From the NCBI GenBank assembly GCA_963747535.1, contig CAVVFX010000002.1, positions 1,339,006 through 1,403,005 of the forward strand: 64,000 nucleotides of DNA. The letters are read 5' to 3'. Under the pieces are notes generated by a model. The model did no database searches and was not told the origin of the DNA. It was given only the letters and a program-made list of their open reading frames with translations. Source of the stretch: CAVVFX01 sp963747535. GTDB taxonomy: Bacteria; Acidobacteriota; Terriglobia; Bryobacterales; Bryobacteraceae. The position numbers and the translations under genes are program-made. Positions 15,975 through 24,674 of this stretch are shown one piece after another (position 1 is the first letter of the stretch; each line of letters opens with the position of its first letter).

Positions 15975-16742
15975 ATGACTTCGAAAGCACTGGCTAAGTA
16001 TTCAGTCCTGTTAACCAGCCTATTGTGCATCGGTTACGCGAAGGTCATCTTCAAGGCTGACTTCGAGACGGGCGATCTAAGCCAGTGGAGTATCACCGGC
16101 ACCCGCGGCCAGAATGCGACCCCGCGAAATGTCCAGGTCGTTAGCGACATCGTGCAGGAGGGAAAGTACGCCGTCAAGGTCACTATCCACGAAGACGATG
16201 TGTTCAACGCCCAGCAGTTGCGCGCACAACTTGGCGGGCCGAGAATCACGGTCGAGGAAGGCTCCGACACCTACATGTCCTTCTACCTGTATATAGCCGA
16301 GGCGCCGAAGGATCGCGACAACTTCTTCTATTGGGAGGGAAGCCCGCCGCCGAAATATGACAATGTCATGACGTGGTGGGTTGAGCCGAAAGAGGGAGGC
16401 GGAGCGCTCATCAAGTACGGTACCGGGAATCTCGGCCGCAACGGTACCGAATGGGAGGCGGACTTACCCGTAGGCCAGTGGCACCAGTTGGCGATGCACA
16501 TACATTGGTCGGAGGATAAGGACAAGGGAAATACGCGGCTCTGGTTAGACGGCGTTCTGGTGCTGGATAAGAAGCTCAAGACGAAAGGCCCCGAGTCCGT
16601 CTACTTCTGCCAGCCCGGAATCCATCGCAGTCCGCACCGTCCGTCGGTCGACACGATTTACTTCGACAATTTCATTCTTGCCGACACGCTGGAAGATGTA
16701 CTGATGGAACGTCCAAAGCCGGGCAATGACGGAGTCAAATAA
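15975..16742 (+). CDS. Secreted polysaccharide-lyase-like protein
   Basis: This encodes 255 aa with a signal peptide (MTSKALAKYSVLLTSLLCIGYA). The mature part is a concanavalin-like jelly roll: VIFKADFETGDLSQW at the start, then SDIVQEGKYAVKVTIHEDD, EGSDTYMSFYLYIAEA, PVGQWHQLAMHIHWS, GNTRLWLDGVLVLDKK and DTIYFDNFILADT at the end. This order of strands is that of the 'Polysacc_lyase' heparin-lyase-I/alginate-lyase-like family. A role in cleaving or binding an acidic polysaccharide is likely; the substrate cannot be read from sequence. It is monocistronic, reading toward the small secreted gene on the other strand. Confidence 0.75.
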   Translation: MTSKALAKYSVLLTSLLCIGYAKVIFKADFETGDLSQWSITGTRGQNATPRNVQVVSDIVQEGKYAVKVTIHEDDVFNAQQLRAQLGGPRITVEEGSDTYMSFYLYIAEAPKDRDNFFYWEGSPPPKYDNVMTWWVEPKEGGGALIKYGTGNLGRNGTEWEADLPVGQWHQLAMHIHWSEDKDKGNTRLWLDGVLVLDKKLKTKGPESVYFCQPGIHRSPHRPSVDTIYFDNFILADTLEDVLMERPKPGNDGVK

Positions 16743-16746
16743 AGGA

Positions 16747-17175
16747 TCAGGTCAGGCGTTTGATCACGAAGGTCTGTTTGGCGTTGGGGGCTTTCCCTTT
16801 ATAAGCTCCTCCGTTTCCGGAATTCGTGGAGCTCTCGCGGACTCTGGATAACTCGATACTGCCGTCCGGTTGAAGGGTACCGGTGAAATGAAGTCTCGAC
16901 TGGTTGATCTGGTTACCTTGTTGTTCCTGGGTGACGACGATAAAGTCGATGGTGTCGCCCGTCACCTTGCCTTCGCTAATGGGCGAGCTATCGTAGTCTC
17001 CGTAAAGCTTACCGGTAAGCGTCCCACCCTTCTGCACCAACTGAAACGCGACCTGCTGCGCCATGCGGAGACGATGACCGTTGTTCTGAGAAGGTATCTC
17101 GCCGATCCATGTTCCCCCAAAGTCAGCCGCGCAGATTTGCGCGGCAAACAGGCCGAGCATCAGGAGGATTCGCAT
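16747..17175 (-). CDS. Small secreted protein of unknown function
   Basis: This encodes 142 aa. The start is the ATG at 17175 (MRILLMLGLFAAQICAADFG), which gives a clean signal peptide; the ATG nine codons upstream is made by the last unit of a tandem repeat. The mature part is a small beta-barrel-like domain: FGGTWIGEI near the start, then VAFQLVQKGGTLTGKLYGDYDS, SEGKVTGDTIDFIVVTQ, RLHFTGTLQPDGSIELSR and a basic end FVIKRLT. This 'GTWxG...LTGxxxG...I..G.V.GD.I.F' pattern recurs in many acidobacterial secreted proteins with no assigned function. It lies 33 bp after the DUF1552 gene in the same direction and may be co-transcribed. Confidence 0.75.
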   Translation of the reverse strand: MRILLMLGLFAAQICAADFGGTWIGEIPSQNNGHRLRMAQQVAFQLVQKGGTLTGKLYGDYDSSPISEGKVTGDTIDFIVVTQEQQGNQINQSRLHFTGTLQPDGSIELSRVRESSTNSGNGGAYKGKAPNAKQTFVIKRLT

Positions 17176-17182
17176 GGGGCTC

Positions 17183-17222
17183 ACGCATTCAACATTACGC
17201 ATTCAACATTACGCATTCAATA
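17183..17222. repeat. 14-bp tandem repeat, almost three units
   Basis: The unit ACGCATTCAACATT is repeated head to tail, with the third unit incomplete. The array spans the stop codon of the DUF1552 gene (17209) and creates the ATG-containing leader of the small secreted gene. In the minus direction each unit carries an in-frame ATG. Confidence 0.85.
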
Positions 17223-18549
17223 GACCGGGAAGGTGACCGGTACTGTCGGCGAACCGTTCAACCGGACTTCCAAAGGCGTCGAGCATCGAGACATAGAGGT
17301 TCGCTGCAGCCGTGTCTTCGCCACAGACCAGGTGCTGGCCGGTATGGATGCGGCCTCCAGCGCGGCCCGCGAGAACCAGAGGCATCTTGTGCGGGTTGTG
17401 GGAATTGCCGTCGCTCAACGCCGAGCCAAACAAAATCATGGAGTTGTCGAGAACGGTGGAATCGCCTTCGCGCATTCCCTGAAGCTTACCGAGGAGGTAA
17501 GCGTATTGTTCGACATGCCAACGCGTGATCACGTAGTACTGGCGCAGTTTTTCCTCGTCGTTGCCATGATGCGAGACGTCGTGATGACCGGAAGTGATTC
17601 CCTCGAGAAACCGGAAACTGATCGCGCTCACCGCATTACCGAACATGAAAGTGCACACCCGGGTGGTGTCGCTTTGAAAAGCGGTGGCGATCATATCGAG
17701 CATCAGCCGCACGTGTTCGGCATGACTGGCGGGCTGGTCGGTGGGAAGGGCTTGGGGATCGATCTTCGCCCTCGGCTTCCACGAACTGCGTGTCTTGGAA
17801 CTCGCTCTCTCGACCCGCTCTTCGAGCGAGCGCATTACCTCCAGGTACTCGTCCAACCGCAGGCGGTCAGCGGAGCCGATGTTGGCCTTCATGCGGCGCG
17901 CGTCATCCATAACAAGGTCCAACAGCAACGTATCGGACTTGGCCGAATTGACCTGCTGGCCATTAGATGCCCGGAACAGCCGCTCGTATACCGCGCGCGG
18001 ATTCAATTCACGAGCCAGGGGTGTCGTCGGATTACTCCAGGCAATGTGGGAACCGTAAATCCGGGTGTATCCTACTGCCAGATCGACGCCGACTGCTACT
18101 GGCGCAACGCCGAGTTCGAGCGACGGCAGCGGAGTTTGGGTCGCCACCCGTTGAGCAGCGACCTGGTCCATTGAAATGCCGTTACAAAGGTCCGAGCCGG
18201 GCGTCTTACGAATGGTAGAGCACGTGAGGATCGTCGCTTCCTTGGCGTAGTGCCCATCGCCGACTTTGGACCCGGCATTGAAGAGGTTGCTCAACACCAC
18301 CATGCGGTCCTTGAAGTCCCGCAAGGGCTCGAGCGAGGGAGATAGAGTGTAGTCGCGTCCGCTACCCTCGGGCGTCCACTTCGAGACGTTCACTCCGTTG
18401 GGCATGTACAGGACAGCCAGTCGAACCGGACTCTTGGGAAGAGTGGATGCGGCGCGGGCGGATGGCGGAATCATCGCCTCCAGCCATGGCAAGCCGAGGC
18501 TAACGCCCACGCCTCGAAGTACGGTCCGGCGCGTGATCGAAGTTTTCAC
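17209..18549 (-). CDS. DUF1552-family secreted protein
   Basis: This encodes 446 aa. The N-terminus ITRRTVLRGVGVSLGLPWLE is a Tat-type signal with the twin arginines. The body carries the DUF1552 hallmarks: RLAVLYMPNGVNVSKWTPEG, DRMVVLSNLFNAG, GDGHYAKEATILTC, SMDQVAAQRV, then the C-terminal HHDVSHHGNDEEKLRQYYVI and SMILFGSALSDGNSHNPHKMPLVLAG. The arrangement of His and Asp residues resembles the DUF1501/sulfatase-like fold. It begins 2 nt after the DUF1592 gene, the usual partner in Planctomycetes, Verrucomicrobia and Acidobacteria; the pair is thought to work together in the periplasm on an unknown substrate. Confidence 0.92.
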   Translation of the reverse strand: MKTSITRRTVLRGVGVSLGLPWLEAMIPPSARAASTLPKSPVRLAVLYMPNGVNVSKWTPEGSGRDYTLSPSLEPLRDFKDRMVVLSNLFNAGSKVGDGHYAKEATILTCSTIRKTPGSDLCNGISMDQVAAQRVATQTPLPSLELGVAPVAVGVDLAVGYTRIYGSHIAWSNPTTPLARELNPRAVYERLFRASNGQQVNSAKSDTLLLDLVMDDARRMKANIGSADRLRLDEYLEVMRSLEERVERASSKTRSSWKPRAKIDPQALPTDQPASHAEHVRLMLDMIATAFQSDTTRVCTFMFGNAVSAISFRFLEGITSGHHDVSHHGNDEEKLRQYYVITRWHVEQYAYLLGKLQGMREGDSTVLDNSMILFGSALSDGNSHNPHKMPLVLAGRAGGRIHTGQHLVCGEDTAAANLYVSMLDAFGSPVERFADSTGHLPGLLNA

Positions 18550-18551
18550 TG

Positions 18552-20489
18552 CTATTGTCCTTCCGCCTGGCCCCGTCCGGGACCATAATGAGGCGCCTGA
18601 TAACGGAACGGCGTACTCAACACGATCGCCTCAATCAGTGTTTGCGCACTATAGTCATGATACTTTACCTGAGCCGCAATATCATCGACAGCGCAGGCGT
18701 CGCCGGGGGTCAATGCGCGCCCCAGAGCGTAACCGAGCATCTTGCGGGTGAGATTGTGAACCATCAGGTCCTTTCGCGCGAGCAGGTACGCTTTGAGTTC
18801 CGCGAGACCGTGTATCACCGTTCCGTCGGCGAGTTCGCCGGTGCTGTCTACCGGCTTACCGCCATCGGTGTCCCGCCAACGTCCAAGCGCGTCGAAGTTC
18901 TCGAGCGCGAAACCGATCGGGTCGATACGGGTATGGCAGCCGGCGCACGCCGGGTTGGCACGATGCAGAGTGAGCCGCTCTCGAACCGAAGTCGGTTGGT
19001 CGCCCGAGCGATCCTCCGGTAGTGCCGGCACGTTGGGCGGCGGCGCAGGAGGGGGCGTTCCCAGAAGCGACTCGAGGACCCAGGCTCCCCTGAGTACGGG
19101 ACTGGTTCGGTGAGGGTAGGAAGAGACCCCCAGAACGGCCGCCATACCGAGCAAACCTCCCCTTTGCGACCCGGGAGCCAGTTCGAGCCATTCAGGCTGC
19201 TGATCCGTTTTCTCGCCGGCTGGCTTTTCGTCGTAGTGTTTGGAAAGCGACTTGGTAAAAATGGTGTACTTCGAGTCGATCAGATTTAGCAGAGACAAAT
19301 CCTGGGCGATTAACTCGCGAAAAAACAGGATCGGCTGATAGCGAATGTCGGACCGAAGTTCTTCGTTGGAGTAGTCCGGGAACATCTTGGGATCGGGTAT
19401 CTTATTCGTGCCCAACTCCCGTGTGCGCAGCCATTGGCCGACGAACCGGTCCGCGAAGGTCACCGAGCGTTCATCCTGCACCATGCGGTGCACTAGCGCG
19501 CTCAGGACTTCCGGTTGATTCAGTTTGCCTTGCGCCGCCAGGTCGAACAGCAACGGATCGGGCATGGTACCCCACAAGAAATACGAGAGCCGGGAAGCGA
19601 GTGCGTACTGGTCCAGAGGCCGAACTTCGGCGGTGTTGTTTTGCGGCTCGTCGTGAAACAGGAATTGGGGAGACAGCAGGACTCCCTGCAGGGTAAAGAA
19701 AACGGCCGACTCGAACGGCCTGCCCTGTTTCAAGGCAGCGCGGAAGAGCGCGGTGTACGGGGAAATCTCAGCCTCGGTCACCGGCCGACGAAACGCCCGC
19801 GGCAGGAATGATTGCAGAATCTGGTGCGCGGCCTGCACCTCCGAAACTCCCGGGCCTGGTCTTGCGACTAAGACCAGACGGCGCGACTTATACTCTTTTG
19901 AGGCGAAATCCATAGCCAGTTTGGCCGCCTCCATATATTTTTCGGCATGCAGGGGAGACAGCACCAGGGCCTCAGCCGCATTGTCGAACCCTTCCCCGCC
20001 CGCGCCATCCGCCGGAAGCCCCTGGCCGACATCCATGTGGATATCGAGAAGATATTGCACGGTAGCGGTGTATTCTTCACGATTCAGTCTATGGATCGGA
20101 GCAGGTCCCGGCGCCATTCCGCTCGCGCAGGCCTGCCGCAATTGAGCTTCGGCCCACCGGGTGAACTGATCTCGCGCCTCGCGCTGGGGCGCCGGCGCGC
20201 CAGCGGGTGGCATCTCCCCATTCTTCACGCGGGAGATCACGGCACTCCATCGATTGAACTCGCTGACGAAGTTTGCCTGGGTGTCGAGACGGCGGGCGTC
20301 AAAACCGCCAGCCGGGGATTTTCCCTGGTGACAGGCGATGCAGTAGCTGTTCAGGAACCCCGGCGCACTCGCGACTGAATCAGGGTCAGTCTGCGCCGCC
20401 GCGGAAAGCGAAAAAATCGCAGCTAATCCGACGGCTAACAATATGCGTGGCGGAGTGGAGATTCTGCAATCAGGCCGACCGGTACTCAA
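18552..20489 (-). CDS. Cytochrome-type DUF1587/1592/1588/1585 protein
   Basis: This encodes 645 aa with a signal peptide (LLAVGLAAIFSLSAAAQ). A heme-binding CIACH near residue 50 marks the PSCyt1-like c-type cytochrome part. Then come the DUF1587 segment (IHRLNREEYTATVQYLL), DUF1595 and DUF1592 (FEHE-like FRRPVTEAEI; ALASRLSYFLWGTMPD; FADRFVGQWL), DUF1588 with HRTSPVLRGAWVLESLLGTP and a second CAGCH, and DUF1585 at the end (DLMVHNLTRKMLGYALGRAL). Both CxxCH motifs are intact. It heads the operon with DUF1552, separated by 2 nt. It is predicted to be a periplasmic electron-transfer or oxidising protein; no substrate is established for this family. Confidence 0.92.
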   Translation of the reverse strand: MSTGRPDCRISTPPRILLAVGLAAIFSLSAAAQTDPDSVASAPGFLNSYCIACHQGKSPAGGFDARRLDTQANFVSEFNRWSAVISRVKNGEMPPAGAPAPQREARDQFTRWAEAQLRQACASGMAPGPAPIHRLNREEYTATVQYLLDIHMDVGQGLPADGAGGEGFDNAAEALVLSPLHAEKYMEAAKLAMDFASKEYKSRRLVLVARPGPGVSEVQAAHQILQSFLPRAFRRPVTEAEISPYTALFRAALKQGRPFESAVFFTLQGVLLSPQFLFHDEPQNNTAEVRPLDQYALASRLSYFLWGTMPDPLLFDLAAQGKLNQPEVLSALVHRMVQDERSVTFADRFVGQWLRTRELGTNKIPDPKMFPDYSNEELRSDIRYQPILFFRELIAQDLSLLNLIDSKYTIFTKSLSKHYDEKPAGEKTDQQPEWLELAPGSQRGGLLGMAAVLGVSSYPHRTSPVLRGAWVLESLLGTPPPAPPPNVPALPEDRSGDQPTSVRERLTLHRANPACAGCHTRIDPIGFALENFDALGRWRDTDGGKPVDSTGELADGTVIHGLAELKAYLLARKDLMVHNLTRKMLGYALGRALTPGDACAVDDIAAQVKYHDYSAQTLIEAIVLSTPFRYQAPHYGPGRGQAEGQ

Positions 20490-20906
20490 CAGCGCTACCT
20501 CTTATATCTCGTAATCGCAGTATTCGACTGCGCCAGAATGGAGCGAACTACGCGATACATAGCATTGTAGCTGGATGCGGCCGCCGGTTGCTGGCCGGCG
20601 AGAAGCGATCGTGGGTCCGACGCGGTTCCGACGCGGTTGAGACGAGACGCCCGCGGCTGGAAAGCTGGTCGGGTTGCGGTTGAAGGTTCTTCGGGACGCT
20701 CGGCCTGCGCGGCGCAAAACGTCTCGGAAAGAGTGCCGAGACGGCGGCCTCTCCAGAAACAGCGCCGTTCGGAGGTTGCTCTGCAGCCGTTAGCGGGACA
20801 AAGAGCTAGCAGGTTCTCAGCAGACCGGAGTAGGTGTTTTCAGAGCAACGCGGATTAGAGTGCCGCTGTTGCCAAGAGCCCGCCGGACACGGAGCGGGCA
20901 CTGTGC
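20490..20906. other. Divergent intergenic region, no gene seen
   Basis: It separates the DUF1592 gene (minus) from the oxidoreductase gene (plus) and must hold both promoters. There is a small direct repeat CGACGCGGTT at about 20619-20638. No protein or RNA gene is supported. Confidence 0.5.
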
Positions 20907-21908
20907 TTGCCGGGCGTTTTACACTTAGAGTTGCCCTCTGCAGATCTCCCCCGAATCCGGATCGCTGTCGCCGGTGCGGGACAATTCGGGAAAAACCACA
21001 TTCGCATCGCCGGCCAGTCCCCTCTGGTAGAGTTGGTGGCCATTGTCGATCCGGATCCGGCCAAGTTGGCAGCGGCCGATGTTTCGCGCACATGCCTGCG
21101 CTTGAGCCGCGTAGACGACCTGGTCGGGAAAGTGGACGCGGTTATCGTGGCCGCGCCGACTTCCAACCACGCGCCGGTGGGCGTTTTTCTGCTCGAAGCC
21201 GGCATCGACGTTTTAGTCGAAAAGCCAATCGCTCCAACTCTGGATGCGGCCGACCGGTTGATCGCCGCCGCACGGACTCACGGACGTGTTTTGCAGGTAG
21301 GACATCTGGAACGTTTCAATCCTGTGGTCATATCGCTCGAGCGGGCTGTAACCTTGCCGCTGTTCTTCGAAGTCCATCGAATGAGCGTGTTCAGTCCCCG
21401 GAGTCTCGATGTCGATGTGGTGCTGGATCTCATGATCCACGACCTCGACATCGTTTTGAGCCTGGCGCGCGGGGAACTGCAGGAGATCCGCGCGGCGGGC
21501 GTTTCAGTGCTTTCGCGAAGAGTCGATATCGCCAACGTGCGTCTGCAATTCACCGATGGATGTGTGGCTAATTTGACCGCGAGCCGGGTTTCCATTGAGC
21601 GCATCCGCAAACTGCGGCTGTTCCAGCCACAACAGTACATCACGCTGGATTATGCCAAACAGGAAGCGGCCGAGTTCACCGTGGGGGCCAATCAACAGAT
21701 TTCGTTTCGCAGGCTGCCGGTGACTCCGGATGAACCGCTCAAACTGCAGTTCGAGTCATTCATTCAATGTGTGAGGACGCGGGCGCGCCCGAAACTGGAC
21801 GGGGTGACCGCACGTCACACGCTAGAAGTTGCACTGGCGATTCTTGATAAGATTGAGCAACACGCCCAGGTAGTTGACCAGACCCTGTCTCGCGAATGCA
21901 AACTGTAG
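20907..21908 (+). CDS. Gfo/Idh/MocA-family NAD(P)-dependent oxidoreductase
   Basis: This encodes about 333 aa from a TTG start. A second TTG at 20931 is equally possible, since the conserved part begins at RIRIAVAGAGQFGKNHIRIA. The Rossmann motif GAGQFG, the acidic IVDPDPAK after strand 2, APTSNHAPV, the EKPIAPT motif near residue 100, and HDLDIVLSL (the HD pair of the active site) define the family. The catalytic EKP lysine is present. Substrates are usually sugars or inositols. In some Acidobacteria and Proteobacteria a homologue (GnnA) prepares diamino-sugar for lipid A, but no lpx genes are in the window, so that is only a possibility. It overlaps the downstream TonB gene by 13 nt. Confidence 0.88.
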   Translation: MPGVLHLELPSADLPRIRIAVAGAGQFGKNHIRIAGQSPLVELVAIVDPDPAKLAAADVSRTCLRLSRVDDLVGKVDAVIVAAPTSNHAPVGVFLLEAGIDVLVEKPIAPTLDAADRLIAAARTHGRVLQVGHLERFNPVVISLERAVTLPLFFEVHRMSVFSPRSLDVDVVLDLMIHDLDIVLSLARGELQEIRAAGVSVLSRRVDIANVRLQFTDGCVANLTASRVSIERIRKLRLFQPQQYITLDYAKQEAAEFTVGANQQISFRRLPVTPDEPLKLQFESFIQCVRTRARPKLDGVTARHTLEVALAILDKIEQHAQVVDQTLSRECKL

Positions 21909-22999
21909 AGCAACCTCCGGCCGGCCGGGGCGCGACCACGCCCAAAGATCCCGCTCCAGTTGCGTCTGTTTCTTCTTTGAGCGCGAGTGACGACCCGGAC
22001 TTGCAGCTTCTGCTCAATTGGGCGCGGGATCCGGACGAAGCCAATCGCATACGCAAAGCTGTGATCGGGACAGTCGTAGTACATCTGTTTCTGATCCTCT
22101 GCCTGGCGATGATGTCAGCGCCGACTCCGAAGCCGGTGCATTTTCCAGAGCGCGAGCGGCTGGTCGCACACCTGACCGACCCGCCGACCGAACTCACACA
22201 GAAAGCACCGAACAAAGGAGCGATCAGCAAAGAGTTGGCGGTGCAGTCGATTCTGCCGTCGATTCCTGTACCCACTCCGGCACCCGGCGCGAAGGCTAAG
22301 AAGTTCGAACCTCCTCCTGCTCCGCCCCCGACCAAACCGGCGGTCGCGGTGCAGCCGGTGCCGGAGCCGCCAAAAATTGAGCAGGCGCAAAACACTCCTC
22401 CGCAGATCCCCATGACCCAGCTTCCACCGCAGATTCAGCCACAGGAGCCGCGCGTGAGCGAAACCAAGCCCAAGCTGACTTTTGAAACTCCGCCTGCTGC
22501 ACCGACGGGTCCGGTAGGGCAGCCGCGCATTCCGACACCGCCAAATAGCGTGCAGGAAGCCGTTCGCGAACTGTCGCACGGCGGGAGTAAAGGGATCACG
22601 GGCAGTGAGACGATGGATCTGGGCAAAGGCGCAGGCCTCAATCTGCCACCCTCGGCCGGGCGCCCGCGGATGGACTACGAATTGAAGTCCGACCCTCTCG
22701 GCGTAGATTTCCGTCCGTACATCCTGCAGGTTCTCGCCGCAGTGCGCCGCAACTGGTTCGCGGTCTATCCGGAGAGCGCCAAGCTCGGCACGAGAGGCCA
22801 GGTGAAGCTGGATTTTGCGATCGCCAAGGACGGTACGGTGACGAAGGTGGCGTATTCGTGGCAATCGGGATCGAACGCGCTCGATCACGCGGCTGTCGCT
22901 GCCATCAGCGCCTCGAACCCGCTGCCGCCTCTGCCGGCGGAATTCCGCGGGGATCGAATCGTGTTATCGTTCACGTTCTCTTACAATATGGGCCGCTAA
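21896..22999 (+). CDS. tonB: Energy transducer TonB
   Basis: This encodes 367 aa. A cytoplasmic N-terminus of about 55 residues precedes a single membrane span (AVIGTVVVHLFLILCLAMM). A long proline-rich periplasmic linker follows (PPPAPPPTKPAVAVQPVPEPPK...), and then the C-terminal TonB domain: FRPYILQVLAAVRRNWFAVYPE, TRGQVKLDFAIAKDGTVTKV and LDHAAVAAISASNPLPPLP. It couples the inner-membrane proton motive force to outer-membrane TonB receptors such as the two in this window. The cytoplasmic N-terminus is longer than in E. coli TonB, as is common in Acidobacteria. ExbB/ExbD are not nearby. The overlap with the oxidoreductase implies co-transcription. Confidence 0.88.
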   Translation: MQTVEQPPAGRGATTPKDPAPVASVSSLSASDDPDLQLLLNWARDPDEANRIRKAVIGTVVVHLFLILCLAMMSAPTPKPVHFPERERLVAHLTDPPTELTQKAPNKGAISKELAVQSILPSIPVPTPAPGAKAKKFEPPPAPPPTKPAVAVQPVPEPPKIEQAQNTPPQIPMTQLPPQIQPQEPRVSETKPKLTFETPPAAPTGPVGQPRIPTPPNSVQEAVRELSHGGSKGITGSETMDLGKGAGLNLPPSAGRPRMDYELKSDPLGVDFRPYILQVLAAVRRNWFAVYPESAKLGTRGQVKLDFAIAKDGTVTKVAYSWQSGSNALDHAAVAAISASNPLPPLPAEFRGDRIVLSFTFSYNMGR

Positions 23000-23277
23000 G
23001 TCCCCGAGACGCAAGAAGTCCTGCTCCCCCGCATCTGGCCGGGTAGGAGCGTCCGGCGTCGACTATTCTCTCCGGTCATCGACAGTTAATTTGCGGCGGC
23101 GTCCGAACATGGCAGAGAGTCCCGGAGTTGGATATTCATCATTCCAATGGCACCACCGAACTTTTGGTACACTTGTTACGGCGTTCGTCGAGAAGTTGGA
23201 CTCCGAGCTTCTGAGAGTTTTGGCCGAATTTCGAAAGAATGAGAAGGCCAACGTTCAGGAAGTTATTGTTTTCGTAA

Positions 23278-23354
23278 GCGCCCGTAGCTCAGCTGGATAG
23301 AGCGTTTGCCTCCGGAGCAAAAGGCCGTAGGTTCGAATCCTACCGGGCGTACCA
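23278..23354 (+). tRNA. tRNA-Arg (anticodon CCG)
   Basis: It is a 77-nt cloverleaf with encoded CCA. The acceptor GCGCCCG pairs with CGGGCGT (G-T at the first pair). The D-arm reads GCTCAGCTGGATAGAGC, and the anticodon loop CTCCGGA gives CCG, reading the CGG codon. The T-arm is GTAGG-TTCGAAT-CCTAC. Its 3' part is the left attachment site of the adjacent integrative element, which leaves the tRNA intact. Confidence 0.95.
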
Positions 23355-23357
23355 ATT
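23307..23357. repeat. attL: 51-bp direct repeat overlapping tRNA-Arg 3' end
   Basis: The 51 bases from the anticodon arm to three bases beyond the CCA recur exactly at 31965-32015. This is the expected product of site-specific integration into a tRNA gene. The first base of the integrase stop codon (TAA, 23356-23358) falls outside the core and the other two inside it. Confidence 0.93.
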
Positions 23358-24558
23358 AACTCTTTTCCTTTTCGTCGTTTACCGCGCTATCCGAAATTGA
23401 ATCAGTGTCGGCGTTTTCGGCACTGTGCCTATTTTTGTGCCCACCCGGAACCTCTCGTGCCCGTTCCATTGCTTCCCGGCCGGTGTCCAGGTTGGGATGA
23501 ATGTACCGGCGCGTGGTTTCGAAGTCGCCGTGCCCCGCGAAATATGCCAATGTCCACGGATCCATGTGCGACGACCATCGGGTGAGGCACGTGTGCCGGA
23601 ATGTATATACGGGCAATGGTTCGATCGCGGCGAGCTCGCATGCTGCGGCGTGCCGTTTCTTCAAGGACGATTGTCCGATGTGCCCGCTCTTTGTGGGCGC
23701 TGAGAAAACCCAGTTGGATTCGGGCGCAATGGACCTCCGCATTTCCAGCAGCGCCGCTGACCTGTTCGGCAAGGGGATTGAGCGCCGGGCGTTCTCGGTC
23801 TTTCCGAACGGGATATGGAGCGCACCATCGCGGACGTGTTCCCAACGGAGGCGATGGCATTCTTCCGGACGAAGGCCGCAGTCGAGCAGAACCGTCGCCA
23901 CGTCACGTAAAAGGAATGGGTCCTGCGGTTTGATCGGCTGTTGCCCGCGCTGCGTTGCACGGATACCTTCGAGTGCCCGGTTGTAGCCTTCCAGGATGCC
24001 GTCACCGATGGTCTGCGCCGCGTTCAGATAAGCGGCTTCCTCAGCCAGACTCAACAGTCTTTCGCGCCGCCTTTCGCCCGGCAAGAGCGAGATGCGCGGC
24101 GGGGCCTTTTCGGTCTTACCCCACTCCACCGCGATCCGCAGCATGCGCCGGAGCACCTGGAGTGCGCGGTTGATGCTGGACACTTCGTATTCGGCAGCTC
24201 TGCATTCGGCGACAAAGCCCGAAATTATCTCCGGCTTGACGCCATCGACTGGCGCGTTAGCCAAGGCTGGGTAGCCGGTGAGGTGGCCAACCTGAATTTC
24301 GTAATACCGGAGCGTCGTCGCCTTACCAGCAAAGCGGGTTCGAACGTAGGGAAGGAAGTCCTTTTCGGCAAAGCCCTTCACTATCGGAGCGGGCACGCGG
24401 TCCCGAAGGCCGACCTCCCCTTTCGCCAGGGAAGTTTTGTGAGCGGCCTCCATCTGCTCGGCCACCCGTTTGTTACTCTGCTTCGTGCTCTCGCGGATGG
24501 GTGTGCCGTTCCAGGTGAATTTGTACCACCACACTCGTCCGCGTTTATACACCGCCAT
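23356..24558 (-). CDS. int: Tyrosine site-specific integrase
   Basis: This encodes 400 aa from an ATG preceded by AAAGGAGAAAG. The N-terminal arm-binding part starts MAVYKRGRVWWYKFTWNG, followed by a SAM-like core-binding domain (residues about 60-165). The catalytic domain shows the first Arg in DCGLRPEECHRLRW, the Lys-bearing beta hairpin PFGKTENARRSIPLP, the box YTFRHTCLTRW (RHxxxxR region), GHGDFETTRRYIHPN with the second His and the catalytic Tyr, and a charged C-terminal tail. All key residues are present, except that the first His of the usual HxxR box is Tyr/Thr-like. It lies against the tRNA attachment site. It is predicted to integrate and excise the element. Confidence 0.93.
   Translation of the reverse strand: MAVYKRGRVWWYKFTWNGTPIRESTKQSNKRVAEQMEAAHKTSLAKGEVGLRDRVPAPIVKGFAEKDFLPYVRTRFAGKATTLRYYEIQVGHLTGYPALANAPVDGVKPEIISGFVAECRAAEYEVSSINRALQVLRRMLRIAVEWGKTEKAPPRISLLPGERRRERLLSLAEEAAYLNAAQTIGDGILEGYNRALEGIRATQRGQQPIKPQDPFLLRDVATVLLDCGLRPEECHRLRWEHVRDGALHIPFGKTENARRSIPLPNRSAALLEMRRSIAPESNWVFSAPTKSGHIGQSSLKKRHAAACELAAIEPLPVYTFRHTCLTRWSSHMDPWTLAYFAGHGDFETTRRYIHPNLDTGREAMERAREVPGGHKNRHSAENADTDSISDSAVNDEKEKS
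23422..23446. repeat. Arm-like repeat near the left end of the element
   Basis: This 25-bp motif begins ACTGTGCC and continues ATTTTTGTGCCCAC, and matches 31804-31828 with two mismatches. It lies 65 bp inside the left attachment core, within the last codons of int (encoding GHKNRHS). The position fits an integrase arm-binding site. Confidence 0.6.
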
Positions 24559-24674
24559 CGTCTACACTTTCTCCTTTCGATTTCTGCTTTCTGGGTAATC
24601 TACTCGCGCCCGGCCGGGCACGACTTGCCAGGGTCGAATGTTACCTCTTCCCTGGCGGATAAAGACTACAAAAC

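Noticed and set aside
17233..18174. 313-codon plus-strand ORF
   Set aside because: Antisense of the DUF1552 gene.
22985..23277. Small ORFs between tonB and tRNA-Arg
   Set aside because: Frames of 60-70 codons on both strands have no ribosome-binding site or family resemblance; the region is read as tRNA promoter and spacer.
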